Below the pieces are notes generated by a model. It saw only the letters and a list, made by a program, of their open reading frames with translations, searched no databases and had not been told where the DNA came from. This document shows positions 1 through 12,080 of a stretch of DNA of 64,000 nucleotides, piece by piece (position 1 is the stretch's first letter; each line of letters begins with the position of its first letter). Source of the DNA: Gnetum montanum (lineage: Eukaryota > Streptophyta > Gnetopsida > Gnetales > Gnetaceae); contig MNCI01010476.1 of NCBI GenBank assembly GCA_015680685.1, forward strand, positions 257,367-321,366. Direction: 5' to 3'. The position numbers and the translations under genes are program-made.

Positions 1-19
1 TGTTTTATGTCCAAAGTTT

Positions 20-425
20 CTACACACAATTACACCTTGTATTATTATACATGATGGATGAAACACACTTCTTCTTGATCTGTCTAAATGCATTTTCTTT
101 AGATATTTCTAGGAAAAGATCTCTGATGCCCATTTTTGCATCAACGATACTAAGCCATGCCCTTTCCATGATGATTGGGAAGTCCCATTTGCAATTCTCT
201 ACCTTGATTACTAGGAAATCAACAGGATAAGACCACCAATATACAGTGGTCACAATGTCTTATACCAGTTCCAATGGAACAATGATGGACTAGTCTACCA
301 ATTATAATATGATATTAATCTTCTTGAGAGGAGGTAGGTTCTATGTAGTGTACATCTCATGAGAAATTAAACTAGCATTAGAACCTAAGTTGAGAATAGC
401 TTTGCATGGTTCATTCCCAGTAATC
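20..425 (-). pseudogene. pol: Athila protease (retropepsin), decayed
   Basis: Retroviral-type aspartic protease that would mature the Gag-Pol polyprotein. The frame reads GNEPCKAILNLGSNASLIS near its N-terminus and WDFPIIMERAWLSIVDAKMG downstream, the same order as in copies B and C. The catalytic triad, LDSGS in copy C (61291), is LNLGS here, so the active-site Asp and Ser are both lost. The ending (about KKKCVSSIMYNNTRCNCV) matches the ends of the other copies. Non-functional relic; the rest of pol lies beyond the left edge. Confidence 0.8.
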
Positions 426-3031
426 TACAAATAAATCAGAGGACCTCTAAGATCTGCTAACTTCTTGGGAATATTTTTAGCATGAATCTAATTAGATACG
501 ATGTGAGTAAGCATAACAGTATGGATCCTAGGCGATGTTTGGTTTGAAGGGGACTTGAAGGTATTTGATATAGAGGAAGAAAAAGGAATAGGATGGTCAA
601 TTGTAGGTGTATTTGAGTGTTTACATGGGTTGTGTGGTTAGAAGAAATGTTTCTTCTTTGATCGAGTATCCAAACTATTCGATTGATGAACTGGTTGTGA
701 ATTAATGGCCCTAGTAAATTGTGTTGTTGTGGTTGAGCTAGTAGTTCACCTTGCATAGGTGGAACAAGTGGTAGCTATGAAGATGGAAGAGGAAGATGTG
801 CAGGAATAGGAGGAGGATAAGGGTAAGAGTTGGTATCCATCCTTGCATGTGGAGAATGCATTTGATAATTATTGGGAGGTTAGTAGTAAGGTTGGAAAGT
901 AGAAATGTGATTGGAGGAGTCACATGGAGACAAGGGTTGCTAAATGTAATACCCATATGGATCAGCTTGTCTATAAGGATATTTCTACCTTAGTGGTACC
1001 AGCGTTGATGATTGTGGTTGCTACCACTATTAATACTGCTTGTATGGTTGCAGTGGAGTTCCACTAGGATAATATTATTGTTGTTGGTGGAATTTCCTAA
1101 AGTTACCTTGAGGGTAAGGTAATCTTTTGGATGTTTGCTTTTGTGTTAGTTGTGGATTCAAAGAATATATCCCAGACTCTTTTAAGTGTGACACTATGGG
1201 GCAACATCCCTTAGGATGCTCATATTGGTAAACATCACAACCACCATCATCATTTGATTCAATTCTTGTAACATCCTCTATTGTAGCAATCTTGTCCTTA
1301 CCTCTTTGATAGGCATGTTCAACTTCCTTATGATTTTTGCAGTCATGATCACTACCTTGTTCTTTGGACTCTTTAGTAATTTTTAGGATAGCTTGAAATT
1401 TGCTATCCATGGAGTCCCATAACTAATCAACCTTGGTTGTAATTTTAGATTGAAATTTTTGGAGTGGCAAGGTTTTTGTATTCACCACCTCATTAGGTGC
1501 AAATTCTTTCTCACTATCACAAAATCAAACCTTCCTCTTGTGAATGGAAGGATCATGATTATACTCTTCTACACTTTCTCTTTTTCTTAATTCATCCTCC
1601 TCTTTAGCTACTTTCTTGATTAGTCTTTGTATTTGATGGACACTTAATTTTGATAGTTGCCCTTGGGCATAGACACTGAAGGTTCTCCTCATTTCAATAG
1701 AAGCCCATCTACCATGTGGTGAAGTTGATCTAATTAAGATTAACCATGGCCTAGACATTTTTGCATTAAGGAATAGTATCGACTGATGGCAGCATCCAAG
1801 GGTTCATGTATATCTTATTTTCATTCTTGGATCTTCCTTCTTAAGTTGGAAACTATGGAGTATGTTTGATATTTATCATTAAAAAATTCAAGCATGGTAC
1901 TTCATCATTTGATAGATTCTAGTTTTAAGGATTGGTACCAACTCTTTGCTTCTTTGATGAGTGTCTGTGGGAACAACTTAAGTTTTTGCCACTCATTCTC
2001 TATGTTCTACAAGGCACGTGCATCTTGAAAATCTTGGAGATGGTTTTGCATATTAGAGTTATATTCCCATTCAAACCAAGGATTATTGTTCATTTTTAGC
2101 CTTTTGATCCAACTATCCTTCAACTGCCTTGTTGGAATTTGTATTGCCTTTGCAATGTTTAGCATACTTCAGGTAGCAAGTAAAGGCTCATCGAGATCTT
2201 GATTTTAATGCCTACAATGCCCTATCCTACCCCTTTGTTCACGGTGATGTACCTCTCTTGAATGTCAACACCCTTGTTCTTGCCTTTCCTAATGGTCCCT
2301 TTGATCATTTTGGTCCCATCGATCATTTTGATCACCTCCATCATGGTCTCACCTCCTACGGTTGTGATTAGAGCTAGAAGAAGAAGATGATGATGAAGGT
2401 GAAGAGGAAGGAGGACTAGCACCATCACGGTGCTTGCTACCAGCTCTTTAGTGATTGTGACCATGACCACGATCTTGTTTCTTATTTTCATCCTTACCTT
2501 GACTTGCCTCTTTAGATCCTTTTTTGTCATTAGATCCATTCTTACTAGAACTAGGATTGTGAATCATGGACTGCAAGTTCTGGTAGTTAAAGAGAGGAAT
2601 TTCACTGAATGGAAAACCCCTAGAGAAGGGTTTTCCACCATTATTTTGGCACAATAGGAATGAGAAATCATTAAATCTTTTTCTCTTCCAAAATTCATGA
2701 TGTTGTTCTAATTGGCGATCCTAGAGACATTGTGCCTTAGTAGGATGATAATCCCTAACATCATTATCTTGCACAACATACTTAGCTTGATGTTCTTGAA
2801 GATCCTTTGGGATAAGTGTTTGATGAAGCATTACAAGAATAGATTGATTAGGTAGCAAGACAATATTGCCCTCCATGTGACGCCACTGTAGTTGTTCATC
2901 CTGATATAGGATGAAGGTGAAATTGGGTACATACTCATTAGGATGAGTATATACCATTCGATATTGTTAAGGCATCAGTTGATGACCTCCATCAGCTTGG
3001 GCAGAGAAGCACTCCTGTGAGAAGAAGACAT
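426..3031 (-). pseudogene. gag: Athila gag, decayed
   Basis: Gag forms the capsid-like particle of the retrotransposon. The start is placed at the ATG at 3031 (MSSSHRSAS), which aligns with the gag starts of copies B (28806) and C (58633). The N-terminal block THPNEYVPNFTFILYQDEQ (about 2940) matches copy C. A charged His/Asp/Arg-rich stretch follows (about 2220-2540), then the capsid part and a block ending HPKGCCPIVSHLKESG (about 1180) that recurs in all three copies. From 1075 down to 426 is a poorly conserved, proline/glutamine-rich linker to the protease. Many stops and frameshifts; start-to-protease length is close to that of copy C. Confidence 0.78.
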
Positions 3032-3171
3032 TTTTAATTAGATGATAAAAATGCAGTGTGCTTTTAAATTTTGTTGTAGTAATTATAAAATATGATATGA
3101 CTCTAAGGTTTGTTCCAATAATTTTGAATGATTTCCTTTAAATCCTAGATAGCACATGAAACAACCAAAAG

Positions 3172-3190
3172 GTCCTTGGCAACAACACTA
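3172..3190 (-). other. Primer-binding site, tRNA-Asp-like (copy A)
   Basis: Minus-strand sequence directly after the LTR end reads TAGTGTTGTTGCCAAGGAC. The Athila/Tat tRNA-Asp primer site is TGGCGCCGTTGCCGGGGAT; every difference is a C/T or G/A transition. This fixes the orientation and the inner end of the LTR. Confidence 0.75.
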
Positions 3191-3191
3191 A

Positions 3192-3993
3192 TGATGAGTG
3201 GCGAGATACCCCTATGCCCAATCATATGAATCACTAAGGTGTTCAAGCATGATCTAGTTGAATTCTGTGGACCTATAGTTCTCCAGTGCACTAATTCCTT
3301 TAGGAAGTGAAATGGGCATTAAGAATGTTTAATGTCTTCCCAACTACACTTGTAAAGCTCAAGGATATGATTTAAGTGTAATTGAGGTACATGATTTTTC
3401 TCATTTTATGTTTCATAAGTTTAGTCACCTACAATAAGGATGAAAGGTAGAGTAATTTAATATCTAACTCAATACCTAGCTAGCCTAACACAAGTATCCA
3501 TCCAACTTTCCGGGACACATCTTGAACACATATAATGCTACTAGGTTACCAAGCACTATATGTATGCTCAAAGTGGTTGTGCTTGTGTTTATTAACAATT
3601 GGAAATTAATTGCTTAATTTAAATGCATTAAAGTAAAGTTCATGAAAGTAAAGTGCATTAAAGAAAACATTAATCTATTCTCAGTGCTAAAAGGATTGTC
3701 GAAAGAGTTCATTTTTATCCCTATCCTATTGTTATGGTTAGGTACATTAGTGTTTGAATAAATATCCATACACACTTAGAATCCTGTTGCGGGCACTTGG
3801 AAAATATTCTAAATTTGGAGGAAACAAATTGCAAGAGCTTTGCTAACTATAGTAAAAAATTATATGAAAATTGTGAGCCCAAGTGCTATATTTATAGGTT
3901 GATGTATACCTCGCGATATTAGATATTCGACACCGTGTCTTGGCTCCGACATTAGATACCCAATGTTAGAGCATGCAAAAATGTGATTCATCA
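3192..3993 (-). repeat. 5' LTR of Athila copy A (802 bp)
   Basis: On the minus strand the LTR starts TGATGAATCAC and ends CTCATCA, giving the TGATGA/TCATCA inverted ends also seen in the LTRs of copies B (3' LTR) and C. It holds a TATA box about 100 bp from its start, as in the other copies, and is followed by the primer site. Confidence 0.85.
3889..3896 (-). promoter_or_regulatory. LTR TATA box (copy A)
   Basis: Minus-strand CCTATAAATATAGC lies about 100 bp into the LTR, matching the spacing in copy C (CCTATAAATAAG) and copy B (CTTATATAAATG). It would mark the U3/R promoter of the element. Confidence 0.6.
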
Positions 3994-5190
3994 CCAAGTT
4001 AAACATTAAATGAAAATATTTTGTAATCTTTACAAGGTTTATGATGATGGCTTAGTTCAATGGTATGTGCCTAATGCATATCAATTGCACATTATCCAAG
4101 ATGCTTATGAGGATCCTTGTGGGGGCCCCTATGCAAGTAGGAGGATAGCTACAAAGATCCTCATGGTAGGATACCTTTGGCCAACAATCTTTAGGAGCAT
4201 TGACCATTTCTCTCATTCATGTAAGTGATGTTAATGAGATGGAGGAATGACCATATGAATGGAAGGGTCCCAATAGTGGATCCAAACACTAGAGCTTTTC
4301 GATCTTTGGAGCATTAAATTCATGGAACCCATCATGCTCATTTCCAAAGGGAAGGAATACAACATAGTTTTTGTTGAGTACTACATCAAGTGGACTAAAG
4401 ATACAATCATATCAAACTATACATCCACCACTATAGCATGATTTGTATAACAAAATATGGTAATTAGGTTTAGTATGCCTAGAGCACTCATCTTTGAGAA
4501 TGGAACATATTTTACATGATCTATTTTTTGGAAATCAATGCAATGCTTGGGAGTAACACATAAATTAACAACCCCTTATCATACCTAAGCCAAGTTAAAG
4601 TTACTAATAGGGAGATTACTAGAATCCTAACATGAACTATTAGTAGGTATAGAAAGTACTAGAATACTAAAGTCAATGATGATTTGTTAACATATCGTTC
4701 AACTTGGAAGATTCCTATAGGCTACTCTTTCTATGATTTAGTATACAGAAAGTTACCAAAACTTCTTATCCAAGCCAAATTTTGTACACTTACAATGGCC
4801 TGTGAGCTTAACCTAGACATTAATCTAGCCCCAATAGAACATTTGATGACATCTAATGTTCTAGATAAGTACTAAAAAGTAACCCTAATGATGAATGAAG
4901 TACAGTAGGCACACCACAAACAACATCATGATGCATGAATAAGAAAAGTTCAATTTCAACTTGGTGATAAAATTATTTATTATAATTCCATGCATGTGCC
5001 ACAATGCAGTAAGTTTCAAATGTTATGGGAAGGATCTTACATTATTCGTTTAACTTTTCCTTCTAGGGAGACGAAAATCTACCATCCATCAAGCCCTCAT
5101 AAATGTCTATTAGTTAACATCCAACAAATTAAGCCATTCCTGGAACCCCAAGTAACCAGCAACATTGATACATCTACGTAGGAACAAGCA
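3994..5190 (+). pseudogene. pol: Athila integrase, 5'-truncated by copy A insertion
   Basis: Integrase inserts retrotransposon DNA into the host genome. The frame starts with a block (MKIFCNLYKVYDDGLVQWYV) that occurs just ahead of the zinc-binding domain in copies B and C, then DPCGGPYASRRIATKIL and the YLWPTIFR block. The core follows with several frame changes (FENGTYF, TPYHT). The C-terminal part MLWEGSYIIRLTFPS then YHPSSPHKCLLVN and KPFLEPQVTSN is well kept. Internal TAG/TAA stops sit where sister copies have Gln or Trp codons. Not functional. Confidence 0.8.
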
Positions 5191-5583
5191 TGCTCCATTT
5201 TTTAGATCTTTCTCTCTCAACATAGTCATGGGGGAGATGGCCATCCATGTTAATATCTTGATGAGGCTAACAAATTTTACATAATTTTGTTTTGCAACAT
5301 CCTTTATAATTTTTTCATGTTCTTAAACATTTTTTTGAATATTTTGTATATTTTCTTTTCTTTTCTTTCCTATTCTTTTCTTTTTCTTCTTTATTAGTTC
5401 ATCTAGGTTATTGGAAATCTTTGATTTTGATTTTGTTATTGCTATTGTGAATATGGAAAGTTGTTTAAGGAAGATGTCAATATTATGATTGATTAACCAA
5501 AAGGCCAAATTTTGTATTTGGATTATGTTCAATACTAACAATCTATTGGTTTTTTAGTGGTATTAAGCATTGAGTTCATGACA
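5191..5583 (+). other. Copy D 3' spacer, no gene seen
   Basis: AT-rich, T-run-rich sequence downstream of integrase that matches the region after integrase in copy B (about 35000-35370), including a shared GGGAGATGG purine run (5231-5239). I see no coding signal. Confidence 0.6.
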
Positions 5584-5588
5584 TCCAT
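5584..5588. repeat. Target-site duplication TCCAT (left, Tat element)
   Basis: TCCAT immediately precedes the 5' LTR and is repeated at 25383-25387 immediately after the 3' LTR. A 5 bp duplication is the usual footprint of a Ty3/gypsy integrase. Confidence 0.88.
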
Positions 5589-7253
5589 TGAAACATGACC
5601 AAATTTGGGTGACAACACCTCAATGGTAAATTGTCTAAGTATTAACACGAGGAAAATGTTTTCTATGTGTTTGGCCCATGCTTCCACTGCTAGGACTACA
5701 CTCTAGAGCGTAGTCAGTGTAGCATGTAGCACAAAGTCAGATTTACAAAATTTTCTAAGTGTCAACAATAGCTGCAAAAATTTTTCTAAGTGTTGTGCTA
5801 CACTTGCATTCTCCTTGCTATGATCTAGAGTGTAGTCAGCGTAGCATACACTTCAATGGCTACTTTTCCTAAGTGTTAAGCTATGAGCTATCAAGCTAGC
5901 TCAGCAAGGAAGAAATAGTTTGGCAGATTTTGCTAACTCCTAACGCTACCCCTCTTGCTACATTCTAGAGCATAGCCAACATAACCTAGACAAGGACTAC
6001 AAGTTATGCCAATGTTTTCTAAGTGTTAGTGCTATGCTCTCACTTTTCTTGCTATGCTCGAGAGTGTAGTCAGTGTAATAAGCACTGGACTTCAATTTTT
6101 GTAGAAGTTTCCTAATTGTTGGGCTATGCTTGAGAGTGTAGCTAGTGTAGCAATATAGGACAACCTCTAAAAGCTTCCAAAATGTAGCACAGGTCTTCAT
6201 CTCAGCTCCAAAACTCCTTTGGCAAGTAATATTAGTAATTTTCCTTTCTTTTGCATCCCCCATTTGTCCCAAAATTGTACCTATGCTTGATTCCACTCGA
6301 AAGAGGGGAGAGCATAGTCCTAGACCATAGCCTCCAAATTGCACTATTTTGCATTTTTTGTAGGTACATTGTACTCTTTTTAACTTTGGCGCATGTAGTT
6401 TGGTAGCATAATCACAATCTATTAGTCCAGGATCCATTGGAGCACACTAGAGCATAGCACCATTAGCTTTAGTGGAAGCATAGCCTCAACTACCCCTTTT
6501 GCTGTGTGGTGCCTGATCCACATTTCATGTTGACCCTAACCCTATAAATACCCCTGTGTTTCACATTTTAGGGGTTGGTAAATAAAAATCATGGTTGGAA
6601 AAATTTGAGCATCATTTGACATTTGAGGCATTTGTAATGCCTTGCACCCTTGGAACAGTTTGCATCTTGGCAACACCTTTGCACACCACTTAGTACTGTA
6701 GCACATTGTAGCTTGTAGGGCACTGTCGAAACCAACCTAGTAGGCATAGACTTCACCTTGGATGTTAGTTTTCATAGCTTGAACATCCCATAGACTATGG
6801 CTATGTTGCCTACTATGCTCATCTATACACCATGTACCTCCTTACCTCTACTTTGCAATTATTATGCTTCCCTCATTTGGGGTGGTTCCATTCTCTCTCT
6901 CAAACTCCATTACATTTTTAAGAATTTTCTTAGAATTTTGGCATTGCATCCACATTTTTTTCACTGTTTCACACGTATTCACATGTTTACACTATTTTCT
7001 TGTCACCAAGAAACCTTGCTATGCTTGGGCTTAGTCGACCTTGGTACTACCAAAGATACCATTCAAATCCCTAGCACTTGTTTGATGAAACATCATGTAA
7101 GTCCCGATTCGATCAACAAGACTGTCCTAGGCACTTTGCCTTCATTTTCCCCTACAACGATGGCCCTTTGAATAGGGGTGGGGTTAGGATTGTATTGTGG
7201 CTACAGACCCCTTAGCGTGATCATTCCAACCACCAATATTTTCAGTCATTATA
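5589..7253 (+). repeat. 5' LTR of the Tat element (1665 bp)
   Basis: Aligns along its length with 23720-25382. It starts TGAAACATGACC and ends TCATTATA (3' copy: TTGCTACA). Much of it consists of repeats of a short motif around CTACACTCTAGAGCGTAGTC, and it carries a TATA box and the sequence downstream of it. A related LTR in the other orientation lies at 53020-54805. ORFs seen inside it (for example 5997-6437 minus and 6797-7171 plus) are judged to be chance. Confidence 0.9.
6543..6550 (+). promoter_or_regulatory. LTR TATA box (Tat 5' LTR)
   Basis: CCCTATAAATACCCCTG lies about 960 bp into the LTR and is conserved in the 3' LTR (24671) and in the minus-strand solo LTR (53638-53645), so it was under constraint when the family was active. 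Confidence 0.7.
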
Positions 7254-7259
7254 GTTTTC

Positions 7260-7277
7260 TAATGCTAGAAGGAGGGC
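7260..7277 (+). other. Probable primer-binding site (Tat element)
   Basis: TAATGCTAGAAGGAGGGC lies 6 nt after the LTR end. Reversing three likely transitions gives TGGCGCTAGAAGGAGGGC, which begins with the TGG complementary to a tRNA CCA tail. I cannot name the tRNA with certainty. Positions 7278-7736 are an AT-rich leader with no gene seen. Confidence 0.55.
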
Positions 7278-7736
7278 ATGCCATTTCCTTCTATGTTTAG
7301 TGGTAGTCTTGTATGCTCTTTGCACCTTCATTACTAGCTTTGGGCTAGTGTAGACCTGACACCCCTGTGAACCTGCTATGGTAGTAGCTGGATCATAGGC
7401 TAATGAAGGAGTTATTTACAAGTTTATTGGTGTAGATTGGACTTAGTTGTCAGTTCCCCTGGAATCTTGTTGGATGAAAGCCAAAGCATATCTTTGGCAC
7501 TCATCCAAAACTCTATGTACTTGGGAGAGTGTAGTTGGCTCTCAACATGAGAGCATAGCTGGCCCTAGTGTAGTGAGTGTAGCATACTAGAGTTAGTTAT
7601 TTTTTGTTAGTAGCATTTTTAGACTTAATTATTTTTGTTAATATTTTTAGCATCTTCTTACTTAGCCATTTTTTTTGCATTTCTATACTTAGCCATTTTT
7701 TAGCATCTACAAATTTTGCATTTTTTGCATAGCATC

Positions 7737-10650
7737 ATGAACTCTAAGAAATCCTTGACCTCAATGCTAAGCATAGTTGTTGTTCAACCTATTTAGTGGA
7801 AGATCATAATTGATCTTCCTGGAGCCAAGGGGTCCACCTTGGTAGAGAGGCAATTGCTCAGAATATGCAACCAACCTTCTAAGTACATGGTACTTGACAA
7901 AAAAGGATATAACTTCCTTTGTGCAAAACTCTACGTAGGTCTATCCCTAGATTGCTAAGAAATGGATGTCAAATGGGGTTATGAAATCATACACTGGAAT
8001 GGGAGGAGTAGTTCCCTACACCTAATGATTTCATTCCGCTCATTGGGACCTTTCGGTGGTTGCTTGACCAACTCATTTGACTGAGTGGGTCAAATGAGCA
8101 TGATGTGGCAATCGACTATGAGAGGTCCCTATAGGATGGAAAGGATGAGTTCGAGGCTTGTTTAGAGAATGAGAACCCCTTGTATGCCTCCTTTCAGTAG
8201 GCTACCTCTAGCTTTATCCCTCCACAATCCTAGCCATTCACCTTTTGTTAGGCGATTACATCCCCTTTTTCAGCTCCTAGGTCAACACCTATGGTGGCAA
8301 GTCATCAAGTGCATGCACATTAGGGTGTAGGACCATCTATCACCCCTCCCTTTGTACATCACATGCATTAGGGTGTAGGACCATATGCCACCCTCCCCTT
8401 TGTGACATTAGCACAGTCTGTGCAATCCTCCCTACCAACATTTTTCATGCCCATGCAACCTTACATACATACTGTGTAGATGTCCCAACCACCATTGACT
8501 CAGGCATTGTATGTTTCGCCTGTCCTGTTGGCATTCCCTATAATGGCACAAGCCACAACTACATGGTGGACCCTAGCCTCTATGCCCATGGTGTAGCACA
8601 CATAGCAGTACACACAACAAGACATGCAACAAGTATCTCACATGGTCATGCAGCCCATAGTAGGGTCATGGATCACTCAAGCAGCATAGCGGGTAGCACA
8701 ACTGGTGTATCTTGCTACATCCACCTTGAGCTTGGACCAAGCATCTTAGCTCATTTAGATGCTTACTGAGGAGGTTAAGTGACTCAAATTCACCTCCTCT
8801 AAAATGATCCATGTGATGAACTTTTACAAGGATGAACCAATTAGTCTTACAGTCCCATCATTGACCCTACCTCTTGGAGTCCAACTTCCCCAATTCACTA
8901 AATACAAGGTGAAGGGGATCCTAATGCCCATCTATTGACCTTCCATTTTGAATGCCTTCTATTGCAGGCATGGATACATGTAATCATTTGTGTGTTCATC
9001 ATGTACTTGATTGGCAAGACACTAGATTGGTACCATGTGCTACCTAAGGACTCCATATACTCTTCGGAGGAATTGCTTAGTCAATTTGTCACTCACTTCA
9101 AGTACAACTTGAAGCCCGAGGTGACCTTGGATAAAATAATGCAAATCAAGTAGGGCCACTTAGATCCTGTGCAGAAATTCATCTAATGTTGGAGCACTAC
9201 CATCAATGAAATTTGCAAGCCCATTGTAGAAACCCATATATTGGCCATTTTCAAAGGTGTAGTGAACAACTTCATTAAGTCAAAGCTATACTACCTTGCC
9301 CCACACTCCTTGAGCCCAACGTTTGCTTAAATGAAGAGCATTCAGGATGTGGTAGAGGCTAGTAAGGGCCTAACCTGCATGTCCTACAAAAATGCACATG
9401 TAAAGAAAGACAAGAAAAAGGGCAAGGCAACCAAAACTATTGCAATATTGGCTAATGAGATCAAGCTAGGCAACCAAAACTATTGCAAAAGTTGCAACCA
9501 AACTAACAACCAAGTCACCTAGGGCCCTAGCCAATAGCAAGGCATCCAACTTTGGCATTGCAACGACCAACTAGTCCACACCATTAGTAGCTAGGGAGCA
9601 AGTTACCCCAAGGCCAAAATTTGAGTGTAAGGACCACTCAAAGTATACACTGTTGCCCATTAAGCCATCAGAGCTCTTAGGTTAGCTACTTAACATTGGG
9701 TGCATCTAGTATAAGTAGATGTCTGAAGATACTCATAAGCACCATGATTGCTACTACGAGCTCCTCAAAGATCCATCAGTTGCTACACTAAACAAGCCCC
9801 CATTCCCTAAACATTTCAGGTTGGACTGATTCTGCCATTACCATCAACTACATGGGCATGACATGGATTTTTGCATGGCCTTATAAGATGACATATAATG
9901 CATGATTAATCGAGGTGAACTGGTCCTTGATGAAAACAACCTAGTTTACCTAGAAAATTAATCAATGAAGGTCTACAAAGATGCTCTCAACACAAGTGGT
10001 GTAGGCTACATTATCAATGCCATCAACATTGAGGATGACTCAAAACCAGCATAAGAGCCATTCGTGGTTCATGTACCCTTTGGTAACACTAGGGCCTCCT
10101 TAGCATCAACTAGTTTGAGATCCCCTTTTGTTATTAGAACACCACCTCAAGCACCCATGATAACCTTTGTGGTTAGGGCATCGCAACATGTTGCAACGAT
10201 AGTGACCTAGACATCCTTTGTCATTAGGGTGCCTCAATGTGTGGACTCCTTGTGTACTTAGAGTTCAGTGGTGGGGATTGCATTAGGCCCTACCCACCTA
10301 AAGCCTCATCCTGCATACAACAACAAGTAGTCTAGGTGGTAGTCTAGAAGTTCCAATGAGTGCCTCACTAACAAAATGATTAGGGAAATCATCGAGCTAG
10401 GTTTGCCTAAGCTCATCCCCTTATCTTCCATCCCTATGACCATGTTGACTAAAATAGCCACCGTAAGCAATTAACAATCAAGAACTAAGGCTCAGACGTA
10501 GAAAAAACAAGCCAAGCCGAAATCTCCCCTTCAGAGATCTGTCTCTTGGACCACATGGAGGAGATGAATACCAACAAGGAAACTAATAGTGGTAAGTATT
10601 TTCTAGATGCATTAGCACAAGTCAAATAGGCTCTAAAACAAAGAAACACA
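7737..10650 (+). pseudogene. gag: Tat gag, decayed
   Basis: Gag capsid precursor. A possible start is the ATG at 7737 (MNSKKSLTSML). The N-terminal third is Pro/His/Thr-rich and frame-broken. The retrotransposon gag core lies at about 8935-9330, with blocks DWYHVLPKDSIYSSEELLSQ and VTHFKYNLKPEVTLDKIMQI, then an ENAT-like charged stretch (HVKKDKKKGKATK). A zinc-knuckle-like block with Cys/His spacing (CHYHQLHGHDMDFC) is at about 9827-9868. The C-terminal part (to 10650) is degenerate. Two in-frame tandem duplications, of 48 bp (8318-8413) and 51 bp (10696-10797, just beyond), show local slippage. Confidence 0.65.
8318..8413 (+). repeat. 48 bp tandem duplication in gag N-terminal region
   Basis: The block beginning CATTAGGGTGTAGGACCAT occurs at 8318 and again at 8366. 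The period of 48 bp equals 16 codons. The second copy has diverged. Confidence 0.7.
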
Positions 10651-10653
10651 ACC

Positions 10654-11600
10654 TTGAGCTTGTACAACTTGGTCATGACCTCCTTTGCTTACTACGAAGC
10701 ACTAGTTCGCATGTTGACCTCTATTCCTATTAAGGAGGACATCCCAGAAGCACTAGTTCACATGTTTACATCTATTCCTATTAAGGAGGACATCCTAGTG
10801 AATGAAAAAGCCATCCACACTATGATGCTTCCCCCTACACCATAGGAATTATGTTTAACGCCCCTAGCATTTCATGATGAGGCGATCAAGGTTGACCCTT
10901 AAAAGGGTTAGGTCATCATTGCACCAATGTTCATAACAATCCACAATGGCAATGCAAGACTCGTAGGGTGCATGTCAATGATAGGACAACAAATAATGTC
11001 ATCCCATTCCTAGCTGTTGACAAGCTTGGTCTTGCCAACCAAATTAAACCCATAAAGACAACGTTCTTGAAGTCCTTTAATGGGTCATGCATTGTTGTAA
11101 AGGGGATTGTCATGATAGCTTTCATGGTAGGGGAGAAATTCCCCACTGTAGCCAAATTCATTGTCATTAAGGAGATGCTAGAGTTCAACCTAATCTTGGG
11201 AAGGCCTTGGCTAGCCCAATTATGGATTGTCTCTTTATCCATCCACCAGGAGATCTAGCTGCCATATGAATGTGGGGCAGTGATCATATATGATGACAAT
11301 GTGGCCCCTCCAACCATTAACAATGTTGACATAAAACAAGGATCAGAGATAGAGTTTCCCAATGACACACTACCCGTGAAGGATGAGGGTTAGCCTTATC
11401 TAGTAGACCCACCCGAGGAATGAAAAGAAGCCAACAAACTCCTTGAGAAAGATCTATGTGTAGAACTGCCCTTCAGCATCATAGACATGGGTCTAGGTGA
11501 ATAGCGCCTTATGCTACCTAGGCCCTATGCACCCCTAACCCATATCGGGCTAGGAAGAAATTACATGACTAAGGCATTCCCTTATTCCAACAGGTGCTAG
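10654..11600 (+). pseudogene. pol: Tat protease region, decayed
   Basis: Retropepsin-like protease. The frame at 10968-11258 reads VNDRTTNNVIPFLAVDKLGL, which fits the family pattern of an Asp-Asp-Gly active site followed by a NVLP-type strand, with Asp and Gly changed by G-to-A. The second hallmark, EFNLILGRPWLA, is intact at about 11173-11210. Upstream (10696-10797) lies a duplicated 17-residue block, EALV..SIPIKEDI. Coding text continues with stops to about 11600 and then ends abruptly, next to splice-donor-like sequence. Confidence 0.65.
10696..10797 (+). repeat. 51 bp in-frame tandem duplication
   Basis: Units 10696-10746 and 10747-10797 differ at only a few positions and translate to two copies of a 17-residue block containing SIPIKEDI. 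The reading frame is kept. Confidence 0.85.
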
Positions 11601-11819
11601 GTGCCTCATTGATCCTAATCTTTGCATACCTTTCTTGCATTTCACTTGTGCATTTACATTTGGCATGATTGCTTGCATTTTATGTTATTTACTTCATCGT
11701 GCATTTTTGCTCTTTGCCTATGCACTTTCACTCGCTTATCTTTCTTATGCATTAGAAACATTAAAATGCATAAAAATTACAAAAATTAAAATCACAAAAA
11801 TAAAATAAACACTGCTACA

Positions 11820-12080
11820 ACTTGCTATGGCCTAAAACTGGCAACCATTTTCTTTTGTTGCAATTTCCTAGAATGACCTAAATCTATCGCTATGGCCTGC
11901 CAAGGCCTTAAACTAGCACATCATGACCCAAAATGGCCTAAAACTATCACATGACTTGCCAAGGCCTTAAACTAGAAACACTTTTCTTTTTTATTCATGG
12001 CCTGAAATGGCCCAAGATTAGCAATGGCCCTTCCACCATGGTCCTAAATTGGCATGGGGCCCACAAAGGGCCTAATCACA
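11820..12080 (+). repeat. Short interspersed repeat cluster 1 (GGCCTTAAACTAGCA type)
   Basis: Several imperfect copies of a block like CCAAGGCCTTAAACTAGCA and GGCCTAAAACT. It sits just after the protease module. Related motifs recur just before RT (17964-18078) and after integrase (about 21740-22200). 11601-11819 is AT-rich with no gene seen. Confidence 0.6.

Larger units (their letters stand above)
1..3993 (-). mobile_element. Athila-type Ty3/gypsy LTR retrotransposon, copy A (5' part)
   Basis: Reading on the minus strand from 3993: a 5' LTR, a primer-binding site, gag and the start of the protease, then the window edge. The same order and similar protein text occur in copies B (27798-40969) and C (57662-64000). 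The LTR begins at 3993 exactly where the integrase frame of plus-strand copy D resumes (3994), so copy A is inserted in copy D. The target duplication on the right should be CCAAG (3994-3998); its partner lies outside the window. Family assignment comes from the tRNA-Asp-like primer site and the shared gag/protease text. Confidence 0.88.
3994..5588 (+). mobile_element. Athila copy D, first segment (integrase and 3' spacer)
   Basis: Plus-strand fragment of a fourth Athila copy. It begins in the integrase frame at the boundary with copy A and is cut at 5588 by the Tat element. Its continuation is at 25388, directly after the Tat target duplication. There the text resumes in the same order as copy B around 35350-35960, including a block near a CATGACAT motif followed by CCAT. 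Copy D is therefore older than both insertions. Its 5' part lies left of the window. Confidence 0.82.

Noticed and set aside
5997-6437. 146-codon minus-strand frame
   Set aside because: Inside the Tat LTR. A similar frame in the 3' LTR (24289-24633) reflects shared LTR sequence, not a conserved gene; it spans promoter and repeat motifs.
6797-7171. 124-codon plus-strand frame
   Set aside because: Lies wholly inside the Tat 5' LTR; the matching part of the 3' LTR has no open frame, so it is chance.
8300-8420. CRISPR-like or array-like direct repeats
   Set aside because: Only two 48 bp units with no spacer structure; it is a tandem duplication in a plant retrotransposon.
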